A stretch of 34,344 nucleotides of DNA. Origin: Spirochaetales bacterium. GTDB lineage: Bacteria; Spirochaetota; Spirochaetia; DSM-27196; SLAA01. A program made the position numbers and the translations under genes. A model generated the notes under the pieces. It was not told the DNA's origin, searched no databases, and was given only the letters and a program-made list of their open reading frames with translations. The DNA lies in the NCBI GenBank assembly GCA_007127105.1, contig SLAA01000127.1:1-34344 (forward strand), read 5' to 3'. Below are positions 25,587 to 34,344 of this stretch, piece after piece; position 1 is the stretch's first letter; each line of letters opens with the position of its first letter.

Positions 25587-28500
25587 GTGAGTTCAAGCAA
25601 AAGGAAACCTCTACACATACGCATGCGTGTCCTGCAGTTCGTAGGAGCCGTGTTTCTCCTTATTTCATTTCCGACACTGGTGTTCCTTTATTCTAACAAC
25701 CTGCAGAGCTTTGTCGTTCGTGAACTCATGTCGGCCCTATCCCGAAGGGTGGGGCTGGAATTTGAGATCGAGTCAATCTCGATTCGTGTCGGGAACATAG
25801 AGGTCAATAACGCTTCACTGTATGAACCAGGCGTCGGGCCCCTTATTGATCTCGAGTATGGCGCACTAGAGTTTAGACTCCTCTCGCTTCTCCGCGGCGA
25901 AGTGAACATCCATAACGTACGCCTCGACAAACCGCGCGTCTTTGTTGACTACGAGCATGACTTACAGAGGAGCGACTCACAGTTTCGGCTCCAGCGCTTG
26001 CGGGACATGTTTCTTCCTGAATGGTATGAGCCTAAGGTTCGTGATCAGCTCTTCACGACTGGCCCATCGGTGTATATCGGACATATTCAGATCAGATCCG
26101 GGAGCCTTGTGTTTGAAGACCACCAGCGAGGCTTTCATTTGTCAGACATACGCATGGGTGGAGCGGCGTTTCGCTACGGCGGGGGCGAAATTCAAGTGAG
26201 TCCGGGGGTCATAAGCTTTGAAATGAAGGCTGGTACCACCGTGGAGTCCTACAGCTCAGGCGTGCGCTATTCTGGGGGCCCTGTTCGCATAAGCAACGAA
26301 CAGCTGCGAGTGGACACGTTTGAGCTTTGGGTAGGGGACTCTCTTGTTCAGGGCGCGGCTGGCGCGCTTTACGACTCAGTTCCCCGGGAACTCAGTCAGA
26401 TTTACGATATCGATATAGAACTACATATTTTTCAGGCTGAGTTGATTCCCAACGATATTGCAGACCTGATTTTGCCGTGGATGCCAGCCTCTGTTCCGGC
26501 CTTGCTGCTTACTGAGTTGAACGAGTATGCACCCTACCGGCTTGACCTTGACATAGCAGGGAATTTGCAAGAGTTAAGGCTGGGGTATGGTGAAGTTCGT
26601 TCGCATGAAGGCGGGATGCTCCGAGCACGGGGAACAGCCTGGGATGTCGCACATTTGGATGAGCTTCGGTTTGAGCTCGAGTTCGAGGGATTGATTCCTG
26701 ATCTGGCCGGATTGATTGAGGTATCAAGCCGGGTCGCGGGCCTGCCCCATGAAAGAAGCAACGGGAATCAGGACGAACCTCTTGAGCAGCCCGCTCTCCT
26801 TAAAGAGCTGAGCCGCGACCCTCGATTTCCAGGTATGGTGCTGTACTCGGGGCACCTTGAGGGGAATCCGGCAGGCACTCTGGCGAGTACTCCAGTGCTT
26901 TCTGGAAATCTTGACCTGGAGACACTGCAGGGGCGGGTAGTTGCACGCGGTGTCTTGACAGAGGATGGTCGCTGGGGCGAGTCCCTGCCCTTTGAACTCG
27001 AGGTGTCGACCGAGGACTACAGCATTGCAACCTACTCGCGGGAAGGAGGGTCTCGTGCCGAGAGACTGTCACTCGCCGCACATGCAACTGGAGATGCGCT
27101 GAGACTGGAGGAAAGCGAAGCAGAGGCACATGTGCGTCTTGAAGGGATACAACTAGCTCATTCCGGGACCGCTGCGCCGCCTCGGCTTGATGCGGAACTT
27201 GATCTTCGCTATAGGGAACGTGAGCTTTCGCTCGCTGCGCGGGTAGCGGAGGACGTACTGGATCTCGCACTGAATGGAATCCTGCGGCTTGACGCCGATA
27301 CCGAACTCTCGGGAGAGGGTGAGCTTGAGATAGGCACTGCGAGTTTTGTGGCACTCGGACTCCGAGAGGATGATCTTCAGCTCTCTGGGGACATCCTATG
27401 GAGCTTCACGACGCAATCTGAGGCCCTCGGCACCGCTGAGTTGCAGGCACGGGACATCACCTTCTCCTTGGAAGGTGAGAGCGCCAGTATTGAGCAGCTG
27501 AACGCGCACCTCTCGGTTACCCCAGGGCTAACCGAGTTATCGGTAGGATCCGAGATTCTTGATCTGCGTTATGCGGGTAGTATAGGCCCCCTTACGCTAG
27601 CCGCGCGAGGGATGGAGCTGCTTCAGCTTCATGTGGCGACTGTCCCCGGCATTGCGTTGGAGGTGGATGGCGCTGACGAGTCGGGCGAACGCGTGGAGGC
27701 CTGGTTCGAGTTGCATGACACCGAGGTACTTGCAGGTATTCTCATACCGGAATTGCGGAGCATTGCACCGTTCTCCGCCGGGCTTGTTTACGACGACTCA
27801 TCGTCTCAGTTTCAGTTGAGCGGTTGGGTGCCAGCCTTGCAGTACGAGGAACTTGAACTTGAAGACCTCTCACTCAACGCGGTGTTGGACCGCGTGTCCT
27901 TGCGCGGTGATGTGGGCCTGGCCGCGTTTCGGAGTCAGGCAATGGATGCCACCCCCACCACAGCTGATGGAGCGTTTGAGATACTGGACATGCATCTCGA
28001 GTTCCATACCGAGGACATGAGGCTGATGTCCGAGCTTTACGCTGGGACAATCCTGGGTGAGGAAACTGGGTCGATTCTGGCGAGTCTCAACCTCTCCAGT
28101 CCTGAGGCACCGGGTCCGCTGAGCTTCGAGATACTGGACCTGAGAATTGCTGCGCTTCAAGGGCTATTGGGAAATGACGCCGAGCGAGTTGAAGGAGTGC
28201 TTGCAGGCAGCGGCGAACTGGAACTTGAGGAATTGCTGCTCAGCTTTGAGCTGCAACTGCGTGACTCTATCTCTGATATGCAGGTTGTGGGTAGCTATGA
28301 CCGGCCGAATGACTACATGAATGTGATCCTGGAGTTGCCCAGGCTGGATATGGAGTACCTTGAGGGCTTCGCATTTGGCGAGTTGGAGGAAACCCGGGGG
28401 TATGTCTCGGGGAGGGCACAGATTGAGGGGCGACTTGAGGAGCCAGAGCTGTCCGGTGAGCTTGAGTTTCACGAAGTGGAGCTGACGCTGCCGCGTCTTG

Positions 28501-30044
28501 GAAGCCGGTTTGCCGTTGATGGGCAGGAACTCCTTTTGAGCAACAATGGGGTACAGTTTGAGAACTTCACGGTCACGGACGCGAGCGGAGTGCCTGCGCG
28601 GGTGAACGGCAGAATTACGGCTGAGTTTGATCAAGGAAACCATGAGGTCGACCTGCAGCTGAGCACGCGGGGTTTTCGTGCAATTGACACTACCGCAGCG
28701 GATAATCCGTTGTTCTTCGGCCGGGTCATAGTTGACGCTGAGGCCCGAGTTGTTGGCCTTGTCAACGAGGCTACTCTGGAAGGCAACCTTGGACTGAGAT
28801 CGGGAAGCAACGTGACCTTTGTGATGCCGGAGCAAGACACCGCAATTGATGCGACCCGAGGCATCATTCGATTTGTGGACGACGATCTATCCGAGTTGGA
28901 CTCCGCATCCGGAGTCGCTGCTACTGGGGGTAGAGCGAATGCACAACCTCAGCCTCTGGTGGGAGGTGTGGAGGTCGGAGTCAATGTTCAGGTCGACAGC
29001 GATACGCAGGTGACCATGGTGGTGGATCAGGCCTCTGGCGATCGACTCGTCTTACGTGGAGGCGGTCAGTTTAGTCTTGCTGTCGACCGGAGTGGTGAGA
29101 CCTCACTCACTGGTACCTACACAATAAGTGGTGGCGAGTATCAGCTGAGCTTTCAGAACATTGTCCGTCGCAATTTCCGGATCTTGGCTGGCAGTAACGT
29201 CACCTGGGTAGGAGACCCGTTTGACGCACAACTCAACGTGACCGCCGAGTATAGCCTGCGTGCATCACCGGCCAGTCTGGTTGGTGCCTACCTCACTGAG
29301 CAGGAAACCGCCGCCTACCGGCGGTCACTACCATTCCAGGTACTGCTGGAGCTGCAGGGTGCAATGAGCGAACCTGAGATAAGCTTCCAACTCGACATGC
29401 CGCAGGCTGAACGGGGTGCTTTGGCCGGTACCGTCTATAACAGGCTGCAGCAGCTTAACGAAAATGAAGCCGAGCGTAATCGCCAGGCATTTGCGCTGCT
29501 GGTGTTTAACCAGTTTCTTGGTGAGGAGTTCACCGGATTTGATCAGGGAGCCGCAGTCGCCGGTGGGGCTCGCAGCAGTGCCGCGCGTTTGTTGAGTCAG
29601 CAGCTGAACATTATCTCGGCACGCGTGATACCTGGACTGGATCTTGCGTTCGAAATCGAGTCCTACGAAGAGATCGGCGAGACCGGACCAGAGGGCCGCA
29701 CCGAGCTTCATGTACAGTTGAGCCGACAGTTCCTTGATGACCGAGTGAGCATTGAGCTTGGCGGACAGTTTGAGCTTGAGGGTGAACGCTCCGAAGGTGA
29801 AGATATGGGCGACTTTGCGGGCGATATTGTGGTGGAGTACCTGATAACCGAGGATGGCCGCTATCGGATTCGCGGCTTCCGCCGCAACGAATATCAGGGC
29901 CCTATAGAAGGAACCCAGGCGACTACCGGGGTTGCGTTGGTCTATACGCGCACCTTTGACCGCTTGCGCGAGCTATTCCGGCGACCACGACCAGACACCG
30001 AACTGCAACTGCCGGATCCCGGTTTTGAACAGGATCGGTCCTAA
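25587..30044 (+). CDS. tamB: TamB/DUF490 family translocation and assembly protein (1485 aa; GTG start assumed)
   Basis: N-terminal TM anchor, very long beta-rich repeats, C-terminal DUF490-like FRILAGSNVTWVGDPFDAQLNVTAEYSL...RQAFALLVFNQFLG; next to Omp85 gene. Confidence 0.88.
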   Translation: MSSSKRKPLHIRMRVLQFVGAVFLLISFPTLVFLYSNNLQSFVVRELMSALSRRVGLEFEIESISIRVGNIEVNNASLYEPGVGPLIDLEYGALEFRLLSLLRGEVNIHNVRLDKPRVFVDYEHDLQRSDSQFRLQRLRDMFLPEWYEPKVRDQLFTTGPSVYIGHIQIRSGSLVFEDHQRGFHLSDIRMGGAAFRYGGGEIQVSPGVISFEMKAGTTVESYSSGVRYSGGPVRISNEQLRVDTFELWVGDSLVQGAAGALYDSVPRELSQIYDIDIELHIFQAELIPNDIADLILPWMPASVPALLLTELNEYAPYRLDLDIAGNLQELRLGYGEVRSHEGGMLRARGTAWDVAHLDELRFELEFEGLIPDLAGLIEVSSRVAGLPHERSNGNQDEPLEQPALLKELSRDPRFPGMVLYSGHLEGNPAGTLASTPVLSGNLDLETLQGRVVARGVLTEDGRWGESLPFELEVSTEDYSIATYSREGGSRAERLSLAAHATGDALRLEESEAEAHVRLEGIQLAHSGTAAPPRLDAELDLRYRERELSLAARVAEDVLDLALNGILRLDADTELSGEGELEIGTASFVALGLREDDLQLSGDILWSFTTQSEALGTAELQARDITFSLEGESASIEQLNAHLSVTPGLTELSVGSEILDLRYAGSIGPLTLAARGMELLQLHVATVPGIALEVDGADESGERVEAWFELHDTEVLAGILIPELRSIAPFSAGLVYDDSSSQFQLSGWVPALQYEELELEDLSLNAVLDRVSLRGDVGLAAFRSQAMDATPTTADGAFEILDMHLEFHTEDMRLMSELYAGTILGEETGSILASLNLSSPEAPGPLSFEILDLRIAALQGLLGNDAERVEGVLAGSGELELEELLLSFELQLRDSISDMQVVGSYDRPNDYMNVILELPRLDMEYLEGFAFGELEETRGYVSGRAQIEGRLEEPELSGELEFHEVELTLPRLGSRFAVDGQELLLSNNGVQFENFTVTDASGVPARVNGRITAEFDQGNHEVDLQLSTRGFRAIDTTAADNPLFFGRVIVDAEARVVGLVNEATLEGNLGLRSGSNVTFVMPEQDTAIDATRGIIRFVDDDLSELDSASGVAATGGRANAQPQPLVGGVEVGVNVQVDSDTQVTMVVDQASGDRLVLRGGGQFSLAVDRSGETSLTGTYTISGGEYQLSFQNIVRRNFRILAGSNVTWVGDPFDAQLNVTAEYSLRASPASLVGAYLTEQETAAYRRSLPFQVLLELQGAMSEPEISFQLDMPQAERGALAGTVYNRLQQLNENEAERNRQAFALLVFNQFLGEEFTGFDQGAAVAGGARSSAARLLSQQLNIISARVIPGLDLAFEIESYEEIGETGPEGRTELHVQLSRQFLDDRVSIELGGQFELEGERSEGEDMGDFAGDIVVEYLITEDGRYRIRGFRRNEYQGPIEGTQATTGVALVYTRTFDRLRELFRRPRPDTELQLPDPGFEQDRS

Positions 30045-30048
30045 CTCT

Positions 30049-32406
30049 ATGAGACCTGCACAATCCAACCAGGTGAAACCTCTCCACTCAATCCTTGTTT
30101 TCCTATGGATGCTCCTCAGCATTTCTTGTGCCACCGTTCCTGACAATGGCGATCCTCCCGAGCTCTACATAGGCGCTGAGGTCGACATTATGGAACCCCT
30201 GCCCTTGCGGGAGCGGAGGGCACTGCAGGCGGCATACGAGGTGGCATTGCGCCCCCAGCCCAACCGCTCGGTGCTGGGCATTTGGCGCCCACGACTGCAG
30301 CTCTACCGCCTCACTGGGGGAGAAGCGGCGGAGGGTGTGCGAGCTCGCGTGCAGAATCGTTTTGGGGAAGCTCCGGTATACTTCTCTGCCGAGATTCCAG
30401 ATGCAAATACCCAACGGTTGCTGAATGCCAGTTACGCACGTGGGTATTTCGACGCTGAGATACGTTACGATATTGTCGAGCCCCGTGAAGGACATGTAGG
30501 TCTGAGCTACGAGGTCAGTCCCGGCCAGCGATATCAACTGGGTGAGCTCCGTTATGGAGCGCAGGATGCGAATGGGGACGAGCGGCCGGACTATCTATCT
30601 GCCATTGATGAAGCGATTAGGCGTCAGCTTGAGATGAGTGAGCTGAGGAAAGGCAGGGCCTACCACCTCGACGACCTGGAGCAGGAGCAAACTCGCATAG
30701 ATGCTGCACTGAAGAATCAGGGCTTCTTTGCCTTTAGTTCCGGACACCTGGTCTTTGACGGTCGCCGAGACCGAGAACGGAAGGTGGTGGATTTGCGGCT
30801 TGATGTGCGGGAGGACATGCCGGTGCGCGCAGCCCGACAGTATCGTCTGCGCAACATATTCCTCTATCTTGATTACTCGGTGGAGAGCGAGGATCGACCT
30901 GAAGATCTTGGTGAGTTGGAGGAGCTTGCCGAACAGGTCTATGTCGTTGAGTCAAGTGAACGATATCGGAGTTCCATTGTACTGAACGCCTTGGTAATTG
31001 AACCGGGGCAGCTTTACCGGCGAGCTGACCACCTCCGGAGCCTCAGCAGGCTAAGCGACCTTGGCATTTTTCAGTTTTCATCAATTCGCTATCGTGAAAC
31101 AGACGAGCCCGACCGGCTTGATGCGTATGTCTATCTTACTCCTGCACCTTCACGCGTGGTCCAGGCGGAGGTGCAGGCGGTTTCACGGTCGGACGACTTC
31201 GCTGGCCCGGCCGTCAATATAGCTTACCGAGACAGGAATGCTTTTGGTGGGGCCGAGGAACTGAGCCTTCAGTCTAACGCCGCATTCGAAACTCGTTTGA
31301 GAGAGGATGCGGGGAGAGTGCTTGGTTCCTATGAATATGGTGCCGAGGCAGGCCTGAACCTACCTCGAGTTGTGGCTCCATTTGCGGTTGACCGAGCTCG
31401 CACCGGTTCGCTCCCACGCACGCGCGTGCGAGCAGGAATACAGTCTCTGACACGGATTGATACCTATAGGTTGGACTCGGCAAATGCACGCTTTGGGTAT
31501 TCCTGGCGCAGCAATCCCGGACTTCGCCATGAGCTGGACCCAGTGGACATAACCTTTGTTCGTCCCGGCGAGTTTGCACCGGAATTTGAGGAGCAGCTCG
31601 ACCAGAACCCAATTCTTGCGCGCAGTTTTGAGCAACAGTTTCTTGTAGGGAGCAGATACACCTTCATCTATAGTGATCGAGGAGTTACTGAAGGCCGAGC
31701 CTCGAGCTACCTGCAACTAGGGATTGAGTCCTCTGGTGCGGTGTTACATGCGGTGCAGCAGCTGAGCGGTACAGACGACAGTGAGGACGACGAGCCAGCG
31801 ACCTACTTTAATACACCCTACGCACAGTTTATCCGCACCGATGCCGATGTCAGGCAGTTTATACCGCTCATAGGTTCCCAAAGATTGGCACTGCGCTTGC
31901 TGACAGGTCTGGGTTACCCCTATGGGAACTCCGACACCCTACCTCGGATCCGTCGTTTTTCGGTAGGTGGAACCAACAGCATGCGGGCATTTGCCGCGCG
32001 AAGTTTGGGACCCGGCAGTATCCCACCAGAACTGGACGCCTTTGACGACCGCAGTGGGGCTATTCGTCTTGAGACAAACATCGAGTACAGGTTCCCGCTC
32101 ACCACCTACTTCCGTGGTGCTGTCTTTTTTGATGTCGGCAACATTTGGGATCTTCCTGGGGATGGTGGAGACGAAGAAGGGGAGTTTGGCTTTGACAGCT
32201 TTGTCGATGATCTCGCCGTGGGGAGCGGCATAGGGCTTCGATTCGATCCTGGGTTCGTTGTTTTGCGACTGGACGTGGCCTTTCCAGTGCGGAAGCCCTG
32301 GATTGATGAACATGATGGCTGGCTCATTCAGGACATGCGCCCCTTGGAAATCGACTGGCTGCGTGAGAACTTAGTCTACAATCTGGCGATTGGGTATCCG
32401 TTCTAG
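30049..32406 (+). CDS. Omp85/BamA-TamA family outer membrane protein, probable lipoprotein (TamL-like)
   Basis: Signal ILVFLWMLLSISC, PNRSVLGIWRPRLQLYRL, POTRA-like segments, RRFSVGGTNSMRAFAARSLGPGS, C-terminal aromatic residue (YNLAIGYPF); ATG at 30049 rather than 29932. Confidence 0.88.
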   Translation: MRPAQSNQVKPLHSILVFLWMLLSISCATVPDNGDPPELYIGAEVDIMEPLPLRERRALQAAYEVALRPQPNRSVLGIWRPRLQLYRLTGGEAAEGVRARVQNRFGEAPVYFSAEIPDANTQRLLNASYARGYFDAEIRYDIVEPREGHVGLSYEVSPGQRYQLGELRYGAQDANGDERPDYLSAIDEAIRRQLEMSELRKGRAYHLDDLEQEQTRIDAALKNQGFFAFSSGHLVFDGRRDRERKVVDLRLDVREDMPVRAARQYRLRNIFLYLDYSVESEDRPEDLGELEELAEQVYVVESSERYRSSIVLNALVIEPGQLYRRADHLRSLSRLSDLGIFQFSSIRYRETDEPDRLDAYVYLTPAPSRVVQAEVQAVSRSDDFAGPAVNIAYRDRNAFGGAEELSLQSNAAFETRLREDAGRVLGSYEYGAEAGLNLPRVVAPFAVDRARTGSLPRTRVRAGIQSLTRIDTYRLDSANARFGYSWRSNPGLRHELDPVDITFVRPGEFAPEFEEQLDQNPILARSFEQQFLVGSRYTFIYSDRGVTEGRASSYLQLGIESSGAVLHAVQQLSGTDDSEDDEPATYFNTPYAQFIRTDADVRQFIPLIGSQRLALRLLTGLGYPYGNSDTLPRIRRFSVGGTNSMRAFAARSLGPGSIPPELDAFDDRSGAIRLETNIEYRFPLTTYFRGAVFFDVGNIWDLPGDGGDEEGEFGFDSFVDDLAVGSGIGLRFDPGFVVLRLDVAFPVRKPWIDEHDGWLIQDMRPLEIDWLRENLVYNLAIGYPF

Positions 32407-33071
32407 CTCTTAGCTTTCTTGGTTTTGATATCAACACCACCCATGATTGCTACAGCGCGTACCTCAAGTACCGGCGCAGATGGATCTTCGGGAGTATCGG
32501 TGCGATTATCGACTCCACCGAGAATTGGTACTGCCGAGACCTCGACCGCAACACCGGGTGGGACGACTATATCGAGTCCACCCATGATGCAGAGCGCGTT
32601 CACCACCGTACGTCCGGGAGGAAAGATCGCCTTTCTATAATCCAGATCAACGCCCCCCATGACCGCGACCACCTTTGTAGAGCGTGCCGGGCGCCACACG
32701 CCACGGCGTTCGGCTCCACCGAGAAGTGCGAAAACCGTAGCCGCTTTACTGACCTTCCCGGAGTTCACCTCAACAGAGGCGTCCCTGGTCGTGGGTTGGC
32801 TGGTGGGGCCGCTCGGGTAGGTGTCGTTTGTTCCCGGCTCATGAAAGAGAGGCAGGTCAGCCACCAGCATTCTGAGCTCGGTGTGCGTCCTCCCCGCCTC
32901 GGCTCGCTCAATACGCAGACCAAGTTCGTGGTCGTTAAGGTTGTCGTAGGCGTAGTTGAGCTTCAGACGCTCTACCACCTCGGCGCGGAGAACCGACAAA
33001 GGCTGGTCTTCCGCGTGTGGCGCGCCGTCATTTGATTGCCGCGGGGATGCGGACAGGTTATCCATACTCAC
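32403..33071 (-). CDS. DUF1707 domain protein with MGGVD-type repeats (LiaF-like C-terminal region), no obvious TM helix
   Basis: VVERLKLNYAYDNLNDHELGLRIERAEAGRTHTELRMLVADLP is DUF1707-like; repeats VVAVMGGVDLD, ALCIMGGLDIV, AVPILGGVDNR, AVAIMGGVDIK. Confidence 0.75.
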   Translation of the reverse strand: MSMDNLSASPRQSNDGAPHAEDQPLSVLRAEVVERLKLNYAYDNLNDHELGLRIERAEAGRTHTELRMLVADLPLFHEPGTNDTYPSGPTSQPTTRDASVEVNSGKVSKAATVFALLGGAERRGVWRPARSTKVVAVMGGVDLDYRKAIFPPGRTVVNALCIMGGLDIVVPPGVAVEVSAVPILGGVDNRTDTPEDPSAPVLEVRAVAIMGGVDIKTKKAKS

Positions 33072-33146
33072 AGCGTATCTCCGAAAATAACTCTACTCCG
33101 ATCTGAGCACTCTCTGCAAGCATTCCGTAACGTGTAGTCCAGAGAC

Positions 33147-34106
33147 TCAGAGCGCGGCCTTTCGTGGAGGCCCGAGTGGTGGAAGCAGGGCCTCTATCTG
33201 CGCACGCTGAGCCTCGAAAAATGGTGGCAGAACCAGCGTTTCCCCAAGGTGTTCTGGATCTTCGTCTACCGCAAATCCGGGACCGTCGGTGGCTACCTCG
33301 AAGAGCGCCCCGCCCGGCTCGCGTACATAAATGGACTTAAACCAGAAGCGGTCTATAACCTGAGTTGGCGAAGCACCGGCACCGACAATTCTTTCCCGAA
33401 GCTCGGACTGATGGGATTCGTCCATGGCCCTCCACGCAACGTGATGCACCGATCCTACACCCCATCCGCCACCAGGCGTCCCGGGCTCATCTCGAATGTC
33501 TATCCGGCGCCCCGCCTCCCCGCCACCAATGCCGTACCGCGTCCACCCTGCTTCCTCACCCAGTTGCTCCAAACCAAGCGCGCTCTCAAGAAACCGGCGT
33601 GTGGCGGTGCTGTCGCGTTCGGGAAGACGCGCACCGGCAAGTGCCCGAATCTGCTTGTCTGCATCCACTGGTGAGTTATCCCAGGGGGTGAAGCCAAAGC
33701 CTTCATATAGAGGAGCCTCGACCAGGGCCAGCTGCATTCCGTGGGGATCTGAAAACGGGAGCGTTGGCTCACCAAAGCGCAGCCCGGACTCTCCAGCCGC
33801 GACCCCGTGTTGGGTTAAGCGTTGTTGCCAGAACTCCATGGTACCCTCAGGAATACCCAGTTGCACCTCACCCCAGACCCCTGGCCCTGTGCGGCCAGCA
33901 GGCATATTGGGCCATGGAAAAAACGTGATATCGGTGCCCGGGTTGCCCTCTGCGTCTGCAAAAAAGAGGTGATAGGTATCCGGGGCATCCTGGTTAATTG
34001 ACTTCTTGACCAGGCGCATGCCTAAGACCCCAACGTAAAAGTCCAGGTTCTCCTGGGCATCGCCTGAAATCGCTGTTATATGATGTATTCCTGTTACCGA
34101 GCGCAT
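33147..34106 (-). CDS. VOC (glyoxalase) family ring-cleaving dioxygenase-like protein (MhqO/MhqA-like)
   Basis: GIHHITAISGDAQENLDFYVGVLGMRLVKKSINQDAPDTYHLFFAD; GSVHHVAWRAMD; VREPGGALFEVATDGPGF. Confidence 0.9.
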   Translation of the reverse strand: MRSVTGIHHITAISGDAQENLDFYVGVLGMRLVKKSINQDAPDTYHLFFADAEGNPGTDITFFPWPNMPAGRTGPGVWGEVQLGIPEGTMEFWQQRLTQHGVAAGESGLRFGEPTLPFSDPHGMQLALVEAPLYEGFGFTPWDNSPVDADKQIRALAGARLPERDSTATRRFLESALGLEQLGEEAGWTRYGIGGGEAGRRIDIRDEPGTPGGGWGVGSVHHVAWRAMDESHQSELRERIVGAGASPTQVIDRFWFKSIYVREPGGALFEVATDGPGFAVDEDPEHLGETLVLPPFFEAQRAQIEALLPPLGPPRKAAL

Positions 34107-34108
34107 TC

Positions 34109-34213
34109 CTAACTCCTTACCGCCGAAACTGCCTGTATGGCTCTTCTGTATCGATCTCTCTCCGGAAGGTCCTTTAAATGCTCGCCTGGGTCAACAAATT
34201 CTTCCGCTGCCAT
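34109..34213 (-). CDS. Possible 34-aa small ORF MAAEEFVDPGEHLKDLPERDRYRRAIQAVSAVRS upstream of the VOC gene
   Basis: Reverse-complement reading: ATG (34213-34211) to TAG (34111-34109), ending 2 nt before the VOC gene ATG. Confidence 0.25.
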   Translation of the reverse strand: MAAEEFVDPGEHLKDLPERDRYRRAIQAVSAVRS

Positions 34214-34344
34214 GTGCCTGCCCCCCGCGCGCCGAAATACTACAACTTCACCTAATCTTCACACAGGCTACCCAAACGCTCCATTGCACAAGGCGATACT
34301 CCAGACATCAGAACCGGAGTAACGCTCCGGTGAAAAGGAGCGCA

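Noticed and set aside
25475-25624. N-terminal extension of the ArsC-like ORF
   Set aside because: Cys-rich unrelated segment overlapping the tamB start; family N-terminus begins at MTPRI (25474).
28164-28835. 223-aa ORF antisense to tamB
   Set aside because: tamB frame is continuous and supported; antisense ORF lacks family resemblance.
29932-30048. Upstream extension of the Omp85 ORF
   Set aside because: Overlaps the end of tamB and would place the signal peptide internally; ATG at 30049 gives a normal signal sequence.

Overview
The window looks like chromosomal DNA from a free-living member of the Spirochaetales (inferred from gene order and protein character, not from a database search). 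It starts inside fliL. About 20 kb of nearly uninterrupted + strand genes follow: fliL-fliM-fliN/Y-fliO-fliP-fliQ-fliR-flhB-flhA-flhF-flhG, an acidic membrane protein, a FliA/WhiG sigma factor, FapA (DUF342), two small poorly characterised proteins, an HscC-like Hsp70, a J-domain protein with HEAT-like repeats, a CheA-like histidine kinase and a diacylglycerol-kinase-like protein. After this come srkA and prfC (- strand), an MFS transporter (-), a second minimal J-protein (+), an ArsC/Spx-like protein without the usual Cys (-), a TamB-like giant protein and an Omp85/TamA-like protein (+), a DUF1707 protein with MGGVD repeats (-), and a VOC ring-cleaving dioxygenase-like protein (-). Most single genes are conventional. 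The most interesting signals are: (i) the Hsp70/J-HEAT/CheA-like module continuous with the flagellar operon; (ii) an octanucleotide tandem repeat carrying the fliR ribosome-binding site and start codon; (iii) an apparent CTG start for fliO; (iv) a promoter-like element whose spacer is an inverted repeat, before the acidic membrane protein; (v) a TamL-like lipoprotein Omp85 next to TamB; (vi) a Cys-to-Ser ArsC-like protein. No rRNA, tRNA, CRISPR or mobile element was seen.
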